Positions 34,162-42,926 are shown, counted from the first letter of the stretch. The stretch is DNA of 64,000 nucleotides from Opitutaceae bacterium (GCA_016795565.1 JAEUGW010000049.1:31480-95479), one strand, 5' to 3'. Notes: generated by a model from the letters alone, not told the origin. Made by a program: numbers and translations.

Positions 34162-34788
34162 ATGAACTTCTACCTGCTCGACGATCCGGCAAAACCGGGT
34201 GAGTTCGCCCGCTTCTCTCACGTGGGAACGTGGAGCGAGGGGGCGATCTGTAAGGGCTGCGGTGAACTGGTAGGCGGAGAACTTGTAGAGCCGTTGCAGA
34301 TCGAGTGGAACAAGGGCACAGAGCGCATCGGCAGTTTTTCTTGGTGCGGCTCTACCTGCGTTGTCACTAATGAGGTGCGCAGGTTTTTAGAACAGGCGAA
34401 GGCCGACTGCACGTTTGGTCGTGTCGAGGTGATGCCTCCAACCGAGAAAACAAAACGCCCTCGCGTTCCCTTTCCCTACACGGGACCACGTCTCCATTGG
34501 CTGATTCCCACGCGGCGTTTGTCTGTGAACCAAACGCGCAGCGGAGTTAAGTTAGTCTCCGATTGCACGCAGTGCGGAGAGAAGCGATATAACTTCAAGC
34601 GAGACGGGCTCGTCATTGATGCGACGACACCAGGGGGAACAGTGCTCTTCGTCATTGATCAGTTTGGAAAGTCGGGGGCCACATTTATCACCGAGCCGTT
34701 ACTTGCCGGGTTGAAAGCCGAAGGCTTCACGAATCTTTGCCCACGCTTAGCTGGAAACTTCGGGGGTATGATCCGGGGACATAGGTAA
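34162..34788 (+). CDS. Double-CXXCG motif protein (SitI6-like immunity family), C-terminus altered
   Basis: A 208-residue protein with two zinc-knuckle-like motifs, ICKGCGELVG near residue 30 and DCTQCGEKRY near 136, the hallmark of the Myxococcus double-CXXCG paralogous family. Some members of that family are immunity proteins for Sit polymorphic toxins. There is no signal peptide. The last residues (GGMIRGHR) are encoded by the terminal sequence of an adjacent IS481-type remnant, so the natural C-terminus was probably lost. No cognate toxin gene is visible; it may be an orphan immunity gene. Confidence 0.7.
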   Translation: MNFYLLDDPAKPGEFARFSHVGTWSEGAICKGCGELVGGELVEPLQIEWNKGTERIGSFSWCGSTCVVTNEVRRFLEQAKADCTFGRVEVMPPTEKTKRPRVPFPYTGPRLHWLIPTRRLSVNQTRSGVKLVSDCTQCGEKRYNFKRDGLVIDATTPGGTVLFVIDQFGKSGATFITEPLLAGLKAEGFTNLCPRLAGNFGGMIRGHR

Positions 34789-34879
34789 CAGATTGTCCGG
34801 GGACATGGGTTACACTTTCGGGGCTATGCCCTGGAACCAAGTAACCCTCATGAGCCAAGCCAAACACGTCAGGTCTTGA
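34773..34879 (+). mobile_element. IS481-family remnant (terminal repeats plus first codons of transposase)
   Basis: Two direct copies of TCCGGGGACAT(A/G)GGT(T)AC at about 34773-34788 and 34799-34813 are followed by an ATG at 34827. The short frame MPWNQVTLMSQAKHVRS then hits a stop. The opening MPW..VT.M is how many IS481 transposases begin. Nothing resembling the rest of a transposase follows, so this looks like a one-ended remnant. Confidence 0.5.
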
Positions 34880-35256
34880 CTCTTGACAAGCTGACCGGTC
34901 AGCTGCGCTCGCAACGTTCTCCAATCACCAGGCGGCACGCTGCGCGCCAGCAAAGCTGTCACGCCGTCTGAACCGAAGCGGGCGCCCATCGGGCGCTGAG
35001 GCGAGCAATTTGGGAGGGCGACTTGGGGGCGGCGGCAAGGCCGGGCACGCAGCAAACCAAAGTCAAGGAACGGGCATTCTGCCTTGCGGCAGAACGCGAG
35101 CAGACAGCGTTAAAGCGTGTTTCTTCCTTGATGAGGGTGAGGACGAGGCTCGCGACTCCGGCCGCGTCGTTGCGCCGGCGAGCGGCTCCAAGACCAAAGC
35201 AAACGCCGCGTCCGGCAAGACCGGATGCGGTGTTTCAGCGGCCAAGGAAGGAGCGG
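34880..35256. other. Gap without recognisable gene
   Basis: This stretch lies between the IS481 remnant and the toxin gene. No frame on either strand shows a recognisable protein, and base composition is mixed. It may be decayed mobile-element DNA. Confidence 0.35.
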
Positions 35257-35586
35257 CTACCGGATCTCCACCAGCCGCGTGCCCTGGGCGAGCAAGGCCA
35301 CGATCTGCGGCACCCGCGGCACGAACCACGCGCGCAAGGCCGCATTGGACGTGTTGCCTACGCGCAGCCACACGACGCACGGGCCGGCTACGGTCGCCTG
35401 CACCCGCAAGGCAAAGTCCTCGTCCTTGGTCACGATCACGCAGCCGGTGTCCTCGGCGTGCCGCCAGATCGCGCCGTCATCGGCCTCGCGCAGGCCGATC
35501 TCGCGCACGGCCTGCGCCTCGCAACCCGCTTCGACGAGCCAGCGCGCGAGCGCCGGTGGCAATTGCGCATCGGCCAAAAATTTCAC
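35257..35586 (-). CDS. DUF5615 PIN-like toxin candidate
   Basis: A 109-residue protein of the DUF5615 (Mut7-C/PIN-like) family. The N-terminus MKFLADAQLPPALARWLVEA carries an Asp expected in the nuclease centre, and IVTKDEDFALRVQA carries further acidic residues. Its start overlaps the stop of the upstream DUF433 gene by 4 bp. The DUF433-DUF5615 pairing is a recurrent predicted type II toxin-antitoxin arrangement, the DUF5615 member being the presumed RNase toxin. Confidence 0.83.
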   Translation of the reverse strand: MKFLADAQLPPALARWLVEAGCEAQAVREIGLREADDGAIWRHAEDTGCVIVTKDEDFALRVQATVAGPCVVWLRVGNTSNAALRAWFVPRVPQIVALLAQGTRLVEIR

Positions 35587-35810
35587 CGGCTGGCCACGAG
35601 CACGGGGTGATCGAGCTGGGCGGCGGCGTATTCCAGGCTCGCCTTGATGTCGTCCGCCTCAAGGTCGGGATAGTCCGCGAGGATTTCCGCTTCGGGGATG
35701 CCGGCCGCCACGAGGTCGAGCACGTCCTTCACGCGGATGCGCATCCCCCGGATGCAAGGCCGGCCACCGCACTGGTTCGGGTTGAAGGTGATGCGTTCCA
35801 TGTAATTCAT
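35583..35810 (-). CDS. DUF433 antitoxin candidate
   Basis: A 75-residue DUF433 protein. ITFNPNQCGGRPCIRGMRIR and VKDVLDLVAAGIPEAEILAD form the winged-HTH-like domain. It precedes and overlaps the DUF5615 gene by 4 bp, and so is the presumed antitoxin and autoregulator of the pair. It lies just downstream of the rpmB terminator on the same strand. Confidence 0.83.
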   Translation of the reverse strand: MNYMERITFNPNQCGGRPCIRGMRIRVKDVLDLVAAGIPEAEILADYPDLEADDIKASLEYAAAQLDHPVLVASR

Positions 35811-35859
35811 GCGGGCACGTTAGCCGCAGGCCGGCCCTTCCGCAAGGCTCAGAGCGCGC

Positions 35860-35895
35860 AAAAAAACAGAAAACCCGCAGCTTGCGGCTGCGGGT
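35860..35895 (-). terminator. Rho-independent terminator after rpmB
   Basis: On the minus strand ACCCGCAGC and GCTGCGGGT pair around a short loop (35873-35895), followed by a T-rich run (35860-35872). Confidence 0.8.
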
Positions 35896-35915
35896 CGGTG
35901 GGCGGCAGGAACCGG

Positions 35916-36146
35916 TCAGGCCTTCTGGACGAGGCCGGCCTTGATGGCCTTGACCGAGACCCACATGCGCTTGGTGCCGCCGTTGGGCAGCTTGACCTTG
36001 ATCCACTGCAGGTTCGGGCGGAACAGGCGGGTCGTCATGCTGGTGACGTGCGTGCCGATGCCGCCGCTCTTCTTGGACTGACCCTTGCGGTTGATGATCT
36101 TGCCCTTGGTGGGGCGTTTACCGGTGATAGCGCAAATTCGTGCCAT
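35916..36146 (-). CDS. rpmB: 50S ribosomal protein L28
   Basis: A 76-residue ribosomal protein matching L28 throughout: MARICAITGKRPTKGKIINR, then FRPNLQWIKVKLPNGGTKRM and WVSVKAIKAGLVQKA. It has no CxxC zinc motif. It is a single-gene unit with its own terminator. Confidence 0.95.
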   Translation of the reverse strand: MARICAITGKRPTKGKIINRKGQSKKSGGIGTHVTSMTTRLFRPNLQWIKVKLPNGGTKRMWVSVKAIKAGLVQKA

Positions 36147-36230
36147 GATGTTTCAGGAGTTAAAGGGTCGTGAGTAAAGGACGGCACTTCCGCTTAGCAA
36201 GGGAATTTTGTAAAACCTTCAGCCGGGGCC

Positions 36231-37217
36231 TCACTTGCGCAAAGCGTGGAGGGCCTGAAACTTCTGGCCCATGTTGGCGGGGTGGAGCAACTGCATGAGC
36301 ATGCGCTTGCGGGGGCTGAAGCTGCTGGCCTCGGCCTTGGTAATGGCGGCAAGCAAGTCGGCCGACTGGTTCATGAAGAAGCTCTCCTGGGATTCAACGC
36401 GCGTCTCCCCGAAGCCGGCGCGCACCAGCCCGTCCTCAAGCCAATCCCAGCAAATGTGGCCGGTGATGTCCTGCTTGCCGGGCCGGTTCAGCAGATCATT
36501 GCCCATTTTCTGGCGATGGTAGGTCCGCAGCGTGCCCGCCGGGCAGTGCTCGGCGAGCTCGGCCCAGAACTTGCCATAGTCAAACGCGAGAAACAGGCCG
36601 GACCACGCCGGGCTGACCATGCGCTCGAGGATCGGCACGGTGCGGATCGGCATATCGAGGCGGTAGCCCTCCTCGGCGTTGCCGGGCAAACGGTCGGCAT
36701 AGGCGGCCAGCTCGGCGGAATGTTCCGGCAGCTCCACCTCGCGCAGATGCCGGCCGTGCAGGGACACGCCGAGTTCGCGCCAGCGGCCATCGCGCCGGAC
36801 CACGCGGGTGAAGGGCTGGGCATCGAACAATTCGTTGGAAAAGACCACGCTCCGCGCCGGAAAGACAAACGGCTGGCCGTAGGAAATGGTCTGGTAGGCC
36901 GCAAAGGGATGCGCCACCTCCCGCAGGATGCCCGCGCCGGGTTCGGCGGCGACCTCGACAAACGTGTAGTCGCCGGGCCGGCCCGGTGCCAGCAGCTTGA
37001 CGGCGGCCGCGACGACCAACTCGCCAAAGACCGGGCTGAACGATGTGGCCGTGAAGAAATCCGCCTTCTCGTCCCGGCCGACGCGCTTGCAGTCCCGCGT
37101 GTAATAGCCCGCCGTCGGGTGATACATCGCCAGCTCCATGTAGCGGGCAAAGGTCACCCCCGTGGCCGCATTGGGCTCGGCGGCGAAGATTTCAAAAAAG
37201 TCGGACGAGGAGGCCAT
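36231..37217 (-). CDS. SAM-dependent methyltransferase, MidA/NDUFAF7 (DUF185) family
   Basis: A 328-residue class I methyltransferase. The family N-terminus is TFARYMELAMYHPTAGYYTR, then FTATSFSPVFGELVVAA. The SAM-binding region is YTFVEVAAEPGAGILREVA, and SVVFSNELFDAQPFTRVV is the characteristic NELFDA motif. Mitochondrial relatives methylate an arginine in a complex I subunit; bacterial substrates are mostly unknown. ATG 37217 starts next to the family N-terminus. It is divergent from the ctp protease gene. Confidence 0.85.
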   Translation of the reverse strand: MASSSDFFEIFAAEPNAATGVTFARYMELAMYHPTAGYYTRDCKRVGRDEKADFFTATSFSPVFGELVVAAAVKLLAPGRPGDYTFVEVAAEPGAGILREVAHPFAAYQTISYGQPFVFPARSVVFSNELFDAQPFTRVVRRDGRWRELGVSLHGRHLREVELPEHSAELAAYADRLPGNAEEGYRLDMPIRTVPILERMVSPAWSGLFLAFDYGKFWAELAEHCPAGTLRTYHRQKMGNDLLNRPGKQDITGHICWDWLEDGLVRAGFGETRVESQESFFMNQSADLLAAITKAEASSFSPRKRMLMQLLHPANMGQKFQALHALRK

Positions 37218-37320
37218 TTTGGGATTGGTGCGGGAGGATCGCAGGCCCCGGGTTGGGCGGAGGCGAGGCGACACGCATATCGCTATTTGCCAAGACAATC
37301 ATTTGTGCCCACCTAAAGTC

Positions 37321-38580
37321 ATGCTTAAACGCTGCCTGCTCATCGCCCTCGCCGTCGTCGCCGGCTACGGCGCGGCCCAGTTCGCCGCCCGCAGCGGCGC
37401 GCCAGGCTGGTGGCCCGACCGGGAGCGCGACCGGAACGTGAAGTATTTCCGCGAGGTGCTGCAGCTGGTGAAGGAAAACTATGCGGGGGACAGTCCGGCG
37501 GGCTACGACGACCTCACCCGCGCCGCGCTGGACGGGCTCGTCGGCCAGCTGGATCCGCATTCCCAGTTCTTGCGGGCGGACGAATACCAGGAAACGGAGG
37601 AGGAGATGACCAATGCCTTTGGCGGCGTCGGCATCCAGGTGGAGATGCGCGACAACCATATCGTCATCATCACGCCGATAGCCGGCACGCCGGCCGAGCG
37701 GGCCGGGCTGCGCCGCGGCGACCAGCTCGTGAAAATTGACGGCAAGCCCATCGAGAACCCCTCCATCGAAAAAACCGTGCGCCTCGTGCGCGGCGCCCCC
37801 GACACGCGCGTGACCGTCACCATCCACCGGCCGTCCACGAAGCAGACCCTCGACTTCCCGCTCACGCGGGCGCGCATCCGGCTCGAGAGCGTGCGCAACG
37901 CCGCCCTCCGCCCCGGCGGCCTCGGCTACCTGCAGATCACCCAGTTCAGCGAGCGCACCGGCAAGGAATTCGCCGCCGCCCTCGGCACGCTGGAGAAGCA
38001 GGGCCTGCGGGGTCTGGTGATTGACCTGCGCAACAATCCCGGCGGCCTGCTCGACGCGGCGATCGACGTGTGCAACGAGTTCTTCGCGGACGGCGAGCTC
38101 ATCGTTTACACCCAGGGCCGCACGCCGGAGACGCGCGAGGATTACACGGCGAGCAACGGCCACCGGCGGCGCGCCTACCCCATCGCTCTCCTGGTCAACG
38201 GCGGCACGGCCAGCGCGGCGGAAATTGTCGCCGGCGCCATGAAGGACACCCGGCGGGCCGTCATCGTGGGCGAGAAGACCTTTGGCAAGGGCTCCGTCCA
38301 GAGCATCATCGAGCTCCGGAATGGCGAGGGCATGCGCCTCACCACGGCGCGCTACTACACCCCCAGCGGCGTCACCATCCACGAGAAAGGCATCGCCCCG
38401 CACGTGGAGATCGAAATATCGGCGGACGATGAGGCGAAGCTCCGCCTCCAGCAATCGCGCGCCGACCTCACCGCGCCGGTCGAGTTCAACGAGCGCTTCG
38501 GCTTCGAGCGGATCGAGGATGTGCAGCTCAACGCCGCCGAGGAGGTCCTCACGGGCGTGCTGGCGGCACGAGGAAAATAA
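37321..38580 (+). CDS. Carboxy-terminal processing protease (S41, CtpA/Prc type)
   Basis: A 419-residue periplasmic serine protease with a signal anchor (MLKRCLLIALAVVAGYGAAQ). The PDZ domain covers about residues 95-175 (GIQVEMRDNHIVIITPIAGT). The catalytic Ser is in VNGGTASAAEIVAGAM near residue 300 and the Lys in GEKTFGKGSVQSI near 325. DLRNNPGGLLDAAIDV is the usual preceding motif. It would trim or degrade exported proteins. Confidence 0.92.
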   Translation: MLKRCLLIALAVVAGYGAAQFAARSGAPGWWPDRERDRNVKYFREVLQLVKENYAGDSPAGYDDLTRAALDGLVGQLDPHSQFLRADEYQETEEEMTNAFGGVGIQVEMRDNHIVIITPIAGTPAERAGLRRGDQLVKIDGKPIENPSIEKTVRLVRGAPDTRVTVTIHRPSTKQTLDFPLTRARIRLESVRNAALRPGGLGYLQITQFSERTGKEFAAALGTLEKQGLRGLVIDLRNNPGGLLDAAIDVCNEFFADGELIVYTQGRTPETREDYTASNGHRRRAYPIALLVNGGTASAAEIVAGAMKDTRRAVIVGEKTFGKGSVQSIIELRNGEGMRLTTARYYTPSGVTIHEKGIAPHVEIEISADDEAKLRLQQSRADLTAPVEFNERFGFERIEDVQLNAAEEVLTGVLAARGK

Positions 38581-38594
38581 AGATGCCCCTCAAG

Positions 38595-38747
38595 TGTCAT
38601 TCTGAGACTAGACAGCAAGCCACGAGGCTTGCGTGGGACTCGCCAAAGAACACTCCAAGTCATTGTCATGCTGAGCGCAGCGAAGCATCCATCACGATAT
38701 CCGCAGGCGGTTGTGCCGATGGATCCTTCACTTCGTTCAGGATGACA
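38595..38747. repeat. Dispersed palindromic repeats, TGTCATTCTGAGC family
   Basis: A partial copy starts TGTCATTCTGAGA at 38595. A full copy from TGTCATGCTGAGCGCAGCGA at 38664 ends in the complementary TTCGTTCAGGATGACA at 38747. Together they fill the ctp-tsaD gap. Confidence 0.72.
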
Positions 38748-38812
38748 GGCGGCGTGTGTTTTCAGCCTGTGCACTCATGTTTCAGGTCTCAGGTTTCAGG
38801 TTTCTTCGCCCC

Positions 38813-39853
38813 ATGATCCTCGCCCTCGAAAGTTCCTGTGACGAGACCGCCGTGGCGGTCTTCGACCCGGCGCGCGGTCTCACCGGCGAATGGATCCACA
38901 GCCAGATCGCCCTGCACGAGGCCTACGGCGGCGTCGTGCCCGACCTCGCCAGCCGCGAGCATCTCGCGCACTTCGGGCCACTCCTGGAGCGGGCGCTCGG
39001 CGCCGTGCCGGCGGAGAAAATTTCCCGAATCGCGGTGACTAACGGGCCCGGCCTGGCCGCGTGCCTCGCCATGGGCTTGTCCACGGCGAAGAGCCTGGGG
39101 CTCGCGTGGGGCGTGCCGGTCGTGGGTGTCAACCACCTGCGGGCGCACGCCTTCTCGCCGTTCATCGCGCTGCACGCCGGGCAGCCTGCGGCGTTCGACG
39201 CGGCGTTTGCGAAACTCCTGCCTCACCTCGGGCTGCTGGTGTCGGGCGGCAACACCGCGCTCTTCAGCATCGATGAATCGCGGCGCATCCGTCTGCTCGC
39301 CTCGACGATGGACGACGCCGCCGGCGAGGCGCTCGACAAGGGCGCCAAGCTGCTGGGGCTGGGCTATCCGGGTGGGCCGCAGGTGGAAAAACTCGCGGCA
39401 CAAGGCAACGCGGCGGCCTACGCATTCCCCAAGGCCGTCGCCCAGCGCTCGTCGCTGGAGTTCAGTTTCTCCGGCCTGAAGACCAGCCTCCGCTACCAAC
39501 TGGAAAAAATGACGCCGGCGGAGATCGCGGCGCGCAAGGCCGACCTCTGCGCCAGCTATCAGGCGGCGGTCTTCAATGCGCTGGTGAGGAAGGCGGCGCT
39601 GGCGCTGGAACGCGGCGGTTATCGCAGCTTCGGGCTTTCCGGCGGCGTGGCCAACAACCGGACCCTGCAGGCGGAGTTGGCGAACATCGCCCAAGCGCGG
39701 AACATCCCCTTTCTCCGCGCCCAACCGCAGCACACCGGCGACAACGCCGGGATGATCGCCTTCGCCGCGTGGGCCGAGCGCGAGGCCGGCGGTTTGAGCG
39801 CGACCGGCCTCGACCTGGCAATCGCCCCCAGCCTGCCGCTTGCCTTGGGGTAA
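38813..39853 (+). CDS. tsaD: tRNA N6-adenosine threonylcarbamoyltransferase TsaD
   Basis: A 346-residue ASKHA-fold enzyme that transfers threonylcarbamoyl to A37 of ANN-decoding tRNAs. It begins MILALESSCDETAVAVFDPA. The metal ligands are in VVGVNHLRAHAFSPF near residue 110, GLLVSGGNTALFSI and LSGGVANNRTLQAEL follow, and QHTGDNAGMIAFAAW is near the C-terminus. The frame is open through the upstream repeats, but ATG 38813 is the family start. tsaE lies convergently nearby. Confidence 0.94.
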   Translation: MILALESSCDETAVAVFDPARGLTGEWIHSQIALHEAYGGVVPDLASREHLAHFGPLLERALGAVPAEKISRIAVTNGPGLAACLAMGLSTAKSLGLAWGVPVVGVNHLRAHAFSPFIALHAGQPAAFDAAFAKLLPHLGLLVSGGNTALFSIDESRRIRLLASTMDDAAGEALDKGAKLLGLGYPGGPQVEKLAAQGNAAAYAFPKAVAQRSSLEFSFSGLKTSLRYQLEKMTPAEIAARKADLCASYQAAVFNALVRKAALALERGGYRSFGLSGGVANNRTLQAELANIAQARNIPFLRAQPQHTGDNAGMIAFAAWAEREAGGLSATGLDLAIAPSLPLALG

Positions 39854-39976
39854 ACGAGCCCCGGTCAGCCGCTGGTCAGGCGGGCGAAGGCCGATGCCGC
39901 TGACGCCGTGACGAAGCGGCCTCTGAACCCTCAGCCAGTTGAATGCCAGGCCCGTGCGCGTGTGGCCGCGGGGCTT

Positions 39977-40411
39977 TCAGTCCAGGCGCAACCGATGCTT
40001 GTCGCCGTCAACGATCGCCAGCGTGAGGTGCCAGGCCGCCTTGGGGAGCCAGGGGCCAGTCTTCTCCGGCCATTCGACGGCGAGCACATACGGACTGATG
40101 AGAAACTCGTCGAGCAGGAGCGACTCGAGCTGCGCCTCCTGCTCCAGCCGGTAGGCGTCGAGGTGGATGAGCCGGCACCTCGTGCCTTGGTAAACCGAGT
40201 AGATGGCGAAGGTTGGACTGGTCACGTGTTCCCGCACGCCGAGGCCCTGGGCGAGGCCTTGCACAAAGGTCGTCTTGCCCACGCCCATGTCGCCATGCAA
40301 CGCGAGCGTGGTGTCGGGCGGCAGCGCCGCCGCCAGCTCGACCGCGAGGGCACGGGTTTGCGCGGCCGTCTCCGTGACAATGCCCTGCCGGAGTCTATCG
40401 CAGATGTTCAT
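39977..40411 (-). CDS. tsaE: tRNA threonylcarbamoyladenosine synthesis ATPase TsaE
   Basis: A 144-residue P-loop ATPase that assists TsaD/TsaB in t6A formation. Walker A is LHGDMGVGKTTFVQGLAQGL near residue 41, and SPTFAIYSVYQG and LIHLDAYRLE follow as in the family. Its ATG overlaps the end of thiL by 17 bp. The neighbouring tsaD on the other strand supports the call. Confidence 0.92.
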   Translation of the reverse strand: MNICDRLRQGIVTETAAQTRALAVELAAALPPDTTLALHGDMGVGKTTFVQGLAQGLGVREHVTSPTFAIYSVYQGTRCRLIHLDAYRLEQEAQLESLLLDEFLISPYVLAVEWPEKTGPWLPKAAWHLTLAIVDGDKHRLRLD

Positions 40412-41348
40412 AGCCGTGGTAATCCGCCAGCCGCAGGGCACCGGGAGGCAGGTGGTTCTTTCGCACAAAGCGGCCGAGGCGGCTCAACGGCAGGTTCCGG
40501 AAACGCCTGCGCCAAGCCTGCTCGAACCTGTCGGCCCCGGCGCGAACCACGATCAACAACTCGTAATCCTCGCCGTCGCCCAGGGCGTGGGCCAGCGGCG
40601 TTTTCCCGGACCGGAGCGCCTGGCGCCGGGCTGCGGCACTCACGGGGATTGCCGTGGCGTCCAAGGCGGGCACCAGGCCGGGCGGCGTCAGCGCGCGGAG
40701 GTCCTTCGCCAGGCCGTCGCTCACATCCATCATGGCGCGCACCTCGGACCGGCCAGCGAGCCAGACACCTTCGGCCAGCCGCGGCGCAAAGGCGTGATGG
40801 TGCCTGAGCAAACTGCCGCCGAGGGCACCGGTGACATAGATCGCGTCGCCCGCGCGGGTGCCGCTGCGGGTGACCACGCGGCGCCCGGTGGATTCGCCGT
40901 GCAACGTGAGGAACGCGCCGAGAAATCCGGCCGGGCCCTGCGTGATGTCGCCGCCCACGATCTTGACCTTGTGTTTGTCCGCGCAGGCGGCGAGGCCGCG
41001 ATAGAACTGCTCCAGCCAGCGGACGCTGGTTTGCGGAGCCAGCGCCAGGGACACGACCGCCGCCACCGGGCGGCCGCCCATGGCGGCGATGTCGCTCAGG
41101 TTGCGCTTCAGCAGCTTGGCCCCGACGGCGCGCGCCGGCACGCTCGCATCGAAATGCCGGCTCCAGATCACCGGGTCCGTCGTGACGAGTTGGTGGTGCT
41201 TGGCGGGAGGAATCACGGCGCAGTCGTCGCCGATGCCAAAGGGGGACGCCGGTGACGCGCGGCCCAGCCAACGCCGGATATCGGCGATGATCTTTTGCTC
41301 ACCGCGGGCGGCGACCGAGTGAGCGCGGAGGGCGGTGAAGGGCGTCAT
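40395..41348 (-). CDS. thiL: Thiamine-monophosphate kinase ThiL
   Basis: A 317-residue PurM-like kinase forming thiamine diphosphate. Motifs are FGIGDDCAVIPPAKHHQLVT near residue 37, LLKRNLSDIAAMGGRPVAAV near 80, KIVGGDITQGP near 129 and MMDVSDGLAKDL near 207. HALGDGEDYELLIVV follows near 263. It overlaps tsaE downstream and the CPBP protease gene upstream (4 bp), so the three form an operon. Confidence 0.93.
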   Translation of the reverse strand: MTPFTALRAHSVAARGEQKIIADIRRWLGRASPASPFGIGDDCAVIPPAKHHQLVTTDPVIWSRHFDASVPARAVGAKLLKRNLSDIAAMGGRPVAAVVSLALAPQTSVRWLEQFYRGLAACADKHKVKIVGGDITQGPAGFLGAFLTLHGESTGRRVVTRSGTRAGDAIYVTGALGGSLLRHHHAFAPRLAEGVWLAGRSEVRAMMDVSDGLAKDLRALTPPGLVPALDATAIPVSAAARRQALRSGKTPLAHALGDGEDYELLIVVRAGADRFEQAWRRRFRNLPLSRLGRFVRKNHLPPGALRLADYHGYEHLR

Positions 41349-42214
41349 TTCGCGAGTTGCGGCAGGCCGGAGAGCAGGACGAGCACGGTGTTCAGGTTGA
41401 ACAGACCATGGGCGATGACCGGCACCCGGATGGAGCCGGTGGCCTCGTAGGCGATGGCGAGGCCCATGCCGAGGACCGCCAGCGGGACGAAGCCCGCCCA
41501 GTTGCCGTGCAGCGCGCCGAAGGCGGCGCCACTGATGAGGAGCGCGGCGTTGCGCCCGAGTTTTTGCCGGCAGAAGCGGTAGAGCCCGGCGCGGAAGAGC
41601 AGTTCCTCGTAGATCGGGGCGAGCACGCAGGCCACGAGCAGCATCGCGGCAATGACCAGCGGCGAGCGGGTGCTGGCAAAAATCGCGATGACATCCTGCG
41701 GGACCACCGGCAGGCCCAGCTGTTCGACAACATGGGTCCAGCCCAGGCTAACGAGGCTGAGCACCGGCAGGGCGATCAGGAGCGTGCCGACTGCCGCGCG
41801 CCCGGCCTGCGCCCAAGGCAGCGGGCGCAACTGCGGGGCGGCCGGCATCTCCGGCTCCGCCATCCAACTGCGGCGCAGGGAGGGGAACATCACTTTCCAC
41901 GCCACAAGGGCACCGCCGTAGTTGGCCACGCTGTAAACAAACAGGGCGAGGCCCTGATGGTCGGCGGCGGACGCAATGAGCGGGCCGACCCAGAGCTGCG
42001 CCGTGGCCTGGAAAGCGAAGCCAGTCAGGAAAATCAACACCGTCGCGAGCAGGAAATTGGAGAGCGACGCCGGCGTGGCCGGCAGCGCATTGGTGCCGAG
42101 CCAGCGGGCGCGGGCCCCGGCATTGAACCCCACCCACAGCGCCAGGCCCGCTCCGGACAGGAGCAGACAGATTTCAAACAGGACAATCGCGATCTGGGCG
42201 GGCTCGGTGGGCAT
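41345..42214 (-). CDS. CPBP-family intramembrane metalloprotease
   Basis: A 289-residue polytopic membrane protein with about eight hydrophobic segments. The CAAX/Abi catalytic motifs are present: the Glu pair in YEELLFRAGLYRF, the His in FGALHGNWAGF and the His in VIAHGLFNLNTV. Bacterial members process peptides or confer self-immunity; the substrate here is unknown. It is the first gene of the CPBP-thiL-tsaE operon. Confidence 0.88.
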   Translation of the reverse strand: MPTEPAQIAIVLFEICLLLSGAGLALWVGFNAGARARWLGTNALPATPASLSNFLLATVLIFLTGFAFQATAQLWVGPLIASAADHQGLALFVYSVANYGGALVAWKVMFPSLRRSWMAEPEMPAAPQLRPLPWAQAGRAAVGTLLIALPVLSLVSLGWTHVVEQLGLPVVPQDVIAIFASTRSPLVIAAMLLVACVLAPIYEELLFRAGLYRFCRQKLGRNAALLISGAAFGALHGNWAGFVPLAVLGMGLAIAYEATGSIRVPVIAHGLFNLNTVLVLLSGLPQLAK

Positions 42215-42304
42215 GGAATCCCCGACAGCCTTGGCAACCCCGCCGGCAAAACCAACCTGAAAGGTTGAACGGTCCGATGGCCGCCCCGGGCGGCTGGCAT
42301 CAAA

Positions 42305-42381
42305 TGGCGTCCCCGGCGTGACTCGAACACGCGACCGTCGGTTTAGAAAACCGATGCTCTATCCAGCTGAGCTACGAGGAC
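42305..42381 (-). tRNA. tRNA-Arg (TCT)
   Basis: A 77-nt cloverleaf on the minus strand. The acceptor GTCCTCG pairs with CGGGGAC, the D-arm is GCTCAGCTGGATAGAGC, the anticodon loop TTTCTAA (anticodon TCT), the T-arm GCGTGTTCGAGTCACGC, and the encoded 3' end is GCCA. Confidence 0.95.
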
Positions 42382-42471
42382 GAAAACCGAGCCAGCTTAT
42401 TGGGGAGAGTTGGCCGTGATTGCAGCCTTTTTCGCGGAACCGCCCGGGAGCTTCGTGCCAAGGGCAAAATA

Positions 42472-42720
42472 TTATAATCGTTTCTTGCTGAACGCCCGAC
42501 CCGATGGTGATTTCAGGTATCTCTCGAAAGCCGCGGCTTTCTCGCGATTGCGAAAGGCCAAAGCGGTCTTGAGGCACCAGGGTCTCGACTTGGCCGTATG
42601 CGGAACCTCGCCCGCGTTATGCTTCGCCAGACGCTTGGCCAGATCGTCAGTCAGGCCGACATAGAATCCTCCCGCAGGAGCCAAGGATTCCAAAATATAG
42701 ACATAGGCGAAATTTTTCAT
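42472..42720 (-). CDS. GIY-YIG nuclease-like protein (YhbQ/UPF0213 type)
   Basis: An 82-residue stand-alone GIY-YIG domain. It shows YVYILESL (GIY equivalent), GFYVGLTDDLAKRLAKHNAG (YIG plus catalytic Arg) and the Glu-containing helix NREKAAAFERYLKS. Such small proteins occur in many bacteria with unclear cellular roles. It lies between two tRNA genes on the same strand. Confidence 0.88.
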   Translation of the reverse strand: MKNFAYVYILESLAPAGGFYVGLTDDLAKRLAKHNAGEVPHTAKSRPWCLKTALAFRNREKAAAFERYLKSPSGRAFSKKRL

Positions 42721-42774
42721 GTGATTCGGCCCGTCATATCGCTCTCGTTCTCGACCTCGGTAATGTTGCCGGGG

Positions 42775-42850
42775 CCCGTCTACGTCCTGCGGACTACGGC
42801 GCGGCAGCCTTCGCCGGCTTGCCGAGCCGTAGCTCGTCTAGAGCGAAGGC
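42775..42850. repeat. Inverted repeat next to tRNA-Ala
   Basis: CAGCCTTCGCC (around 42807) is complementary to GCGAAGGCTGG just before the tRNA (around 42843), with a CTACGGC/GCCGTAG pairing inside. It is probably another dispersed palindromic element. Confidence 0.5.
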
Positions 42851-42926
42851 TGGTGGAGCAGATCGGGATCAAACCGACGACCTCGTCGTTGCGAACGACG
42901 CGCTCTATCAACTGAGCTACTGCCCC
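42851..42926 (-). tRNA. tRNA-Ala (CGC)
   Basis: A 76-nt cloverleaf on the minus strand. The acceptor GGGGCAG pairs with CTGCTCC (one G-U), the D-arm is GCTCAGTTGATAGAGC, the anticodon loop TTCGCAA (anticodon CGC), the T-loop TTTGATC, and the 3' end ACCA is encoded. Confidence 0.93.

Noticed and set aside
34827..35256. Intact IS481 transposase
   Set aside because: Only the first ~17 codons are recognisable before a stop, and no DDE motifs follow on either strand.
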